Assembly: GCF_005145045.1 (NCBI RefSeq)
Contig: NZ_CP039692.1
Coordinates: 1,465,001-1,489,484 of the forward strand
DNA from: Agrobacterium larrymoorei
GTDB taxonomy: Bacteria > Pseudomonadota > Alphaproteobacteria > Rhizobiales > Rhizobiaceae
Length of the DNA stretch: 24,484 nucleotides
Direction of reading: 5' to 3'
The position numbers and the translations under genes were made by a program. A model generated the notes under the pieces. The model was not told where the DNA came from. It did no database searches and saw nothing but the letters and a program-made list of their open reading frames with translations. Shown one piece after another: positions 19,147 to 24,484 of the stretch; positions within the stretch are counted from its first letter, which is position 1, and each line of letters opens with the position of its first letter.

Positions 19147-20141
19147 ATGATCTCGAACATCACGCGCCGTCGCGCTCTCAAACTGGGCGCTGTCGGCGTC
19201 GCTCTGTCTTCGCCGTTTATTTCGACGAGTGCGTTTTCGCAGACGCCGGATTATCCTGCCGAGCTTCGGCTGGACTGGGGCTACTATTCCTCCCACACGC
19301 TTTTGATTAAAAACAAGGGATGGCTGGAAGACGCATTCAAGGATGTGGGAACGAAGATTTCCTGGGTGCAATCGCGCGGAAGCAACAATTCGCTTGAGTT
19401 CCTGAAGGTGGGCTCTACCGATTTTGCCGGGTCCGCTGCGCTCTCCGCATTTCTTTCGCGAGCAAATGGCGTTCCACTGAAAGTTGTTTACGTAGCCAGT
19501 TGGGGTGGCTCGTCCATCATTCAGGTCAAGGCAGATTCTCCTTTGAAGTCTGTTGCTGATTTGAAAGGCAAGACGATTGCGGTGACGAAAGGAACAGCGC
19601 CATACTTTACGCTGGTTCGTGCTCTGGCCAAAGCGATCTGACGATCAACGACCTCAAAGTCGTCAACCTGCAGCACCCGGAAGGCTTTACGGCGCTTCAG
19701 CAGGGGCAGGTGGATGCCTGGGTCGGTATCGATCCACAGACCGCACAGGCCGAAATTGCTGGTAATCGCGCAATCTTCAGTGATCCGAGCTGGCGTGAGG
19801 GCAGTGTGTTCAGCGTCTCGGAAGCATTTCTCGAAAAGCATCCGAAAGCTGTCGAGCGCCTGCTCGGCGTCTGGGTGCAGACGCAGAAATGGATACGCGA
19901 AAACAACGATGAGTTCGTCTCATTCGTCACCGCGCAGGCGGGCGGCGACGCCGAGGTCACCCGCCGCACGATTGCGCGGCGCAGCTGGACGGACCCCGTT
20001 CCTGGCGAGGAGCTGCTGGCCTCCATCAAAACCGCTACTCCGCTTCTCGGACCGGAGGTGTTGCGCCCGGGCGTGAATGTCGATGACGTTCTCTCCCAAC
20101 TCATCGATCCGGCGCCCGCCAAAAGGGCTGTGGGGGCATGA
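19147..20141 (+). pseudogene. second SsuA-like binding protein, frameshifted
   Basis: The first frame gives a Tat-type signal (TRRRALKLGAVGVALSSPF, RR at residues 7-8) and the N-terminal lobe of an aliphatic sulfonate-binding protein (LRLDWGYYSSHTLLIKNKGW, GSTDFAGSAALSAFLSRANG, LKGKTIAVTKGTAPYFT), then stops at 19639. A one-base loss near 19634 (aaagc-gatctg where gcc gat is expected) is enough to restore DLTINDLKVVNLQHPEGFTA, which runs cleanly to 20141 through QGQVDAWVGIDPQTAQAEIA and the C-terminal lobe. Joined, the product is about 331 residues, normal for SsuA. It heads a second transporter operon whose other genes are also frameshifted. A sequencing error at one base would restore it fully. 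Confidence 0.85.
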
Positions 20142-21001
20142 CGCTTTCCAGCGAAGAGGTTCGGCATAATGGCCGTTCGAGGAGGGAGGACGCCAGCGTC
20201 CCAAGCGTGGTTCCGGTTTTGGACGAAAGCTGCTGTCGATCGATCTGCGTGGCGCCATCGTACCGGTTGGTGCTCTGTTGATGCTGGAAATCTTTGTTCG
20301 TCTAGGTGGGTCAGCCCTTATGTGCTGCCCCCGCCATCCGATCTCTACAGCACATTCCTCTATCTGGCTGAGGGACCGCTCTGGACGAATATCGCAGCCA
20401 GCAGCTTGCGGGTGTTCTTCGGCTTCGTGGCCGGTTCGCTGCTTGCCATCATCGTCGGTCGATCGTTGGTCTGTGGTACTCGCTGAGCGCTATCTCGAGC
20501 CTAGCTTTCAGGCGTTGCGGGCCGTACCAAGCCTTGCCTGGGTGCCGCTTTTGATGATCTGGTTCGGGATAGGCGAAACATCCAAGATCGTGCTGATTGC
20601 CAAAAGCGCTTCTTTCCGGTGTATCTAAGCCTCTTCTCCGGCATTCGAAATGTTGATCGCAAATTGTCGAGGTGGGGGAGATGTACGGCCAATCCCTACC
20701 CACGCTCGTCTTGCGCATCCTCATTCCAGCCTCGCTGCCGCATCTCTTTACGGGGCTGCGTTACGGCTTGTCGCTCGCCTGGCTGAGTGTCGTTGCGGCT
20801 GAGCTACTGGCAGCATCGGAAGGCATCGGTTACATGCTTTCGGACGGACGAGAGCTGTCGAGACCAGATCTCGTCCTGATCGCGATCATCTGTCTGGCCG
20901 TGCTTGGCAAGATTTCCGATAGCGCCTTCAAACTTATTGAAGATCGCTGCCTGTCCTGGCGGGACACATATTCCACCTCGATTGGAGGGAAAGCCGCATG
21001 A
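20138..21001 (+). pseudogene. second SsuC-like permease, multiply frameshifted
   Basis: The ATG overlaps the binding-protein stop (ATGA), and the last frame ends overlapping the ATPase start, so the operon layout is intact. Pieces in three frames join into one permease: VGALLMLEIFVRLG, VSPYVLPPPSDLYSTFLYLA, RVFFGFVAGSLLAIIVG, PSFQALRAVPSLAWVPLLMI followed by WFGIGETSKIVLIA, VYLSLFSGIRNVD, and MYGQSLPTLVLRILIPASLP (the EAA loop) to ISDSAFKLIEDRCLSWRDTY. Changes of frame fall near 20220, 20308, 20459, 20477, 20610 and 20664, most explained by loss of one base from a pair or run. The predicted intact length is about 285 residues. No functional product is possible from this sequence as given. Confidence 0.85.
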
Positions 21002-21857
21002 GCCTTCTCGACATAGACGTGCGCGAAAAATCCTTCGGAATACCGTCGTATTGAATGATATTCATCTTCAGCTTGAAGATGGCAAAGCAGCCGTGTTGCT
21101 TGGGCCCAGTGGCTGCGGCAAGAGTACGCTTCTGCGCATAGCCGCCGGGCTTGACCAGCGCTTTGCCGGGGAGGTCTCGGTCAACGTGGAGCGGCATCAC
21201 GGCAAATCGTCGTTCCCGCCCGTCGCGTTTGTGTTTCAGGAGCCGCGGTTGATGCCCTGGCTGACGGTGGCTCAGAACATCGGCTACGCAGATGGTCGCG
21301 GCTTCGATGTTACCAAGGTCAACAGGCTGATCGAAGATGTGGGCTTGGATGGGCATGCGGCCACCTTGCCGAAGGCGCTTTCCGGAGGGATGGCTCAGCG
21401 CGTTGCGATTGCGCGCGCGCTTTACACGGAACCCCGAATATTGCTGCTGGATGAACCATTCAGCGCAGTGGATGCGTTCACACGCATGAAGCTGCAGGAC
21501 CTGATCCTCAAGCTCGTGGAACAGCGCGGCATATCGTTTCTACTGGTCACCCACGACATTGACGAAGCGCTTTATCTCGGTGACAGGATTTACATGATGG
21601 GCGCCAGAATGGCGGTATCCAGAAAGATATCGACGTCGATGTTGCCCGCCCGAGAGACCGCGCGCTTTGCGCTTGGCAGAGTTAAAAGTGAAGTTCTGAC
21701 TGCCCTTCAGTCGCGCATGTTATTTGAGGATATCGGATTCGGAATAAAAACTCAAAGAGCAGGCGGAATAGGAGCGCCAAATTGCGCTCTCCGATTAACG
21801 CTCCGTCTCCACTTCGAAGGTCCCAGCCTACGAACGGTTGTTACCAAGTTCGCATAG
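20998..21857 (+). pseudogene. second SsuB-like ATPase, frameshifted
   Basis: The start ATG 20998 gives MSLLDIDVREKSFG and then stops at 21053. One base missing near 21037 would continue it as TVVLNDIHLQLEDGKAAVLL. The long middle part keeps Walker A GPSGCGKST, Q-loop FQEPRLMPW, signature LSGGMAQR, Walker B ILLLDEPFSAVD and switch H in LVTHDIDEALYLGDR. The motifs EPRLMPW and HDIDEAL fit the sulfonate/taurine group. Near 21612 the frame slips again: the other frame reads NGGIQKDIDVDVARPRDR, the expected tail, and a third change follows near 21665. The 3' limit is that of the last open frame and is uncertain. The catalytic core would be complete if the indels were errors. Confidence 0.85.
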
Positions 21858-21881
21858 CGTCAGCTACTCGAAAAAGAGCGC

Positions 21882-23255
21882 TCAGCGTCTGTATGATGTC
21901 TCGGCTCGTGTTTGGTCTTCGTTTTGAAGCGGATACCGCTGTGTCTTCAAAGGAGAACCGGTTTGCGGGGCGGGGAAGGCCAAGATATCGCGCAAAGTCG
22001 ACCCCTCATAGTCCTTGCGGAACAGACCGCGCCGCTGCAGTTCTGGAACCAGCTTCTCCGTGACGTCGTCCAGCCCTTGCGCAGGAAGGGGAAGACGCAG
22101 GTGAAGCCATCTGAGGCCTCTTCATTCAGCCAGGTTTCCATATCGTCTGCGATGGTTTCGGGCGTGCCGATAAAGGCAAGACCAGCATAGCCGCCATAGC
22201 GCTGGGCGAGTTGACGCACTGTCAGTTTTTCCTGCTCGGCCAGTCGCAGCACCTGCGCCCTTCCACTCTTGCTGGCGTTTGTTTCCGGGATGTCTGGCAG
22301 GGGCGCACCAGGATCGAAGCCGGAGGCATCATGGCCAAGCGCAATGGAAAGTGAGGCGATGGCGCTATCGTAGTGCACGAGGCTATCCAGCTTTGCGCGC
22401 TTGGCCCTGCATCCTCTGGTGTATCACCGATCACGATCATCGCTGCAGGCAGGATCTTCAGATGTGCGGGATCGCGACCCACCGGTGCCATGCGTCCCTT
22501 GATATCGGCATACAGCGTTTTCGCCGTGTCAAGATCGCGCGGGCGGCAAAAACGACTTCGGCAGTTTCGGCTGCCAGTTGCTGCCGGTTCTGATTGTCCT
22601 GCCTGCACGATGACTGGCCAGCCTGGATCGGACGGGCAATATTCAGCGGCCCGCGAACACTGAAATCCTCGCCCTTATGGTCCAGCACATGCATCTTGTC
22701 CGGATTGAAGAAGATTCCGCTTTCCTGATCGCGAATGAATGCATCGTCTGCAAAGCTGTCCCACAGCCCTGTCACCACATCGAAGAATTCGCGCGCCCGC
22801 TTGTAGCGTTCGCCATGCTCAAGGTGCCCGTCGAGCCCGAAGTTGCGGCGCATCAGGGTTTGACGTCGTGACGATGTTCCAGGCGGCCCGTCCGCCGCTT
22901 ATATGATCGAGGGAGGCAAAAACGGCGCGCTACATGATAAGGCTCGTCAAAAGTGGTGGAAGCTGTCGCGGCGAGACCGATTCTGTCGTGACTGCGGCAA
23001 GAGCTGACAGAAGGGTGAAGGGCTCGAAAGACGTCACCGTGTGACTGCGTCTCAGCGCCTCGACCGGCATGTTGAGGACGGCCAAGTGATCCGCCATGAA
23101 GAAGGCGTCGAACTTTGCCTGTTCCAGTTTCTGGGCGAATGATTTCAGATGACTAAAATTGAAGTTGGCATCCGCATAGGCGCCCGGATAGCGCCAAGCG
23201 CCGTGTGAAGGCTGACGGGGCGCATGAAGGCGGTGAGATGAAGCGACTTGGGCAT
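21882..23255 (-). pseudogene. LLM-class flavin monooxygenase (NtaA/SnaA family), multiply frameshifted
   Basis: The gene starts at ATG 23255 (MPKSLHLTAFMRPVS) and can be followed in pieces to a stop at 21882. Joined pieces read GAWRYPGAYADANFNFSHLK, LEQAKFDAFFMADHLAVLNM, GLAATASTTFDEPYHVARRF, GGRAAWNIVTTSN, RNFGLDGHLEHGERYKRARE, KGEDFSVRGPLNIARPIQ, AGQSEP, AETAEVVFAARA, MAPVGRDPAHLKILPAAMIV, GLAFIGTPETIADDMETWLN and LVPELQRRGLFRKDYEGSTL followed by RDILAFPAP. Frame changes fall near 23202, 22983, 22920, 22855, 22622, 22600, 22545, 22390 and 22080. The full product would be about 455 residues, as in the family. It is convergent with the decayed transporter operon and paralogous to the intact monooxygenase, whose C-terminus has the same RRGLFR..YEGSTLR block. 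Confidence 0.85.
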
Positions 23256-23584
23256 GGGAATTTCCCGTTAAACGAAAACTGGCCGCCGACAGAGTGCGAC
23301 GATGGCCGGACATTCCATATCGAAACGGACGGACTTTCTTGCAAGGGAAAAGCCGCCATCAATTTTTGGTCTGTGCGGTCCTCAGCGTAATCAGGCCCAA
23401 TAACTAAGGGTATAGCCCCCGAGTGGTTGCTGCCTCTACTCGACCTGACCGACACCTGACTATCGACGCTGCGTTGCTCTCCCTGTTACAGTAGCTTGTA
23501 GCCATAGGTTTTCCGGCGACGCATAAGTGATATTTTCCGGCCATCCGCATTGCGCTGCACTTGGTCGTTCCGGTTGTGCTGCTT
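23256..23584. other. gap between two decayed monooxygenase genes
   Basis: I see no gene, terminator or RNA in these 329 bp. It should hold the promoter of the downstream (23255-21882) monooxygenase gene; that gene's start has GGGAA 4-8 bases upstream. Confidence 0.4.
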
Positions 23585-24484
23585 TTATTCGACAGGGTAA
23601 GGCAGACCATAGCGATCTCTTACTGTACCGGGACTGTATTCACGTGGATAGACGCCTCGATCCTGCAAAATCGGCACGACCTGATCTACGAATTCGATAA
23701 TGTCATCCGGCGCTCTTGGAGGCTGAAGGGTGTAGCCATCTACGGTACCGTCCTGCCATAGATCGATAATGCCATCTGCCACCTCTTCGGGGGTGCCGAG
23801 TAGCAGGCGGTGATGTCCCTCGGAGCGTCGCACGACTTGGCGTGCCGTCAGCCGCTCATGGGTCAGGAGATCGGACAGGCCAAGTCCCATGCCGACTGCC
23901 CACTGGCGGTTCTGGTCCGGTATGAATTGTTCCGCATTCAACACAGCATCCGGATCGAAGCGGTCGGGATCAAGGCCGTTTTCTTTAATGAAGCGGGCGA
24001 GAAGTCCGTCTTCAGAACCGGCACCGCTGAAGAGCTCGTGTTTTCTCAATGCCTCTTCACGGGTTTTGCCCAGAATGACGACGAGGCCCGGAACGATGCG
24101 GATGCCGGATGGATCGCGACCGAAGGCGACGGCGCGGTCCCGCACTTTCTTGCCAAAAGCCTGCCCGGCGGGCCGGGATAGAATGTTACAATAGATTATT
24201 TCGCCATGGCGGGCGGCAAGATCGATGCCGCCTTCAGATGCACCTGCCTGAGCTATGACGGGATGACCCTGCGGTCCGCGCGGCACATTGAGGGGCCTTT
24301 GACGGTGAAGAAGTCTCCTTCGTGCTCAATCGCTTGCGCGCTCGCCGCATCCCAGAAACGGCCCTCGGGACGTCTTGTTCTCGGCGCTCATCCCAGCTGG
24401 ACCACAGTTTTTTGGCCACATCCAGAAACTCCGTGGCCTTCGCGTAACGCTCACTGCGCGGCGGCAGTGGCGCGTTGCCGAAAT
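23585..24484 (-). pseudogene. second NtaA/SnaA-type monooxygenase relic, cut by the window edge
   Basis: From the edge the minus strand reads RYAKATEFLDVAKKLWSSWD followed by ERREQ, then (after a frame change near 24370) RPEGRFWDAASAQAIEHEGD followed by FFTVKG, then (after a base lost from a C run near 24295) PLNVPRGPQGHPVIAQAGAS. From there one frame is open to 23585: FGRDPSGIRIVPGLVVILGK, LLLGTPEEVADGIIDLWQDG, FVDQVVPILQDRGVYPREYS followed by PGTVRDRYGL. This is the C-terminal two thirds of a DszA/NtaA-type monooxygenase; the N-terminal part lies outside. It is on the same strand as the preceding monooxygenase relic, 329 bp from it. Confidence 0.85.

Overview
The window is a chromosomal stretch of an alphaproteobacterium of the order Rhizobiales, most likely Brucella/Ochrobactrum-like. 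I base this on the 23S-5S-tRNA-fMet order, the helix-9 insert in the 23S rRNA, the 5S sequence as I remember it for Brucella relatives, the moderate-to-high GC content, and the ABC, LysR and flavin monooxygenase content. The genus is an inference; a 23S or 5S search would settle it.

Layout. Positions 1-3790 hold the distal end of an rRNA operon: 23S with an intervening insert, a spacer packed with hairpins, 5S, a terminator, a 21-bp repeat of the tRNA 5' end, and the initiator tRNA-Met. Next to the tRNA, on the minus strand, lies a decayed serine-recombinase gene (3747-4463), then about 460 bp of unrecognised sequence. Positions 4923-8171 hold a divergent LysR regulator / aldo-keto reductase + MFS exporter cassette. 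Positions 8396-12309 (minus strand) form an intact operon: sulfonate/taurine-type ABC transporter (binding protein, permease, ATPase) followed by an NtaA/SnaA/DszA-family flavin monooxygenase. Positions 12571-17568 (minus strand) form a compact Dpp/Nik-type peptide ABC operon (binding protein, two permeases, two ATPases), divergent from an M24 Xaa-Pro-type peptidase (17779-19017).

From 19147 to the right edge every gene is broken: a second sulfonate-type ABC operon (plus strand), then two more NtaA/SnaA-type monooxygenase genes on the opposite strand. Nearly all lesions are single-base indels in short homopolymer runs, while the protein sequence between them stays clean. This is either very recent decay of a whole functional module or a stretch of poor sequence near an assembly end; the sequence alone cannot decide.

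How the genes fit together. The theme is scavenging of organic sulfur or nitrogen: periplasmic capture and import of small organosulfur (or similar) compounds and of peptides, then cytoplasmic oxygenolytic or hydrolytic release. Monooxygenases of this family need reduced FMN, and no flavin reductase is encoded here. I found no CRISPR array and no recognisable new defence or mobile system. The most unusual points are the probable ATT start codon of the first peptide permease, the terminator-like hairpin after the peptide-binding-protein gene, the perfect 8+8 dyad in the peptidase/transporter divergent promoter, and the recombinase relic running antisense into tRNA-fMet.
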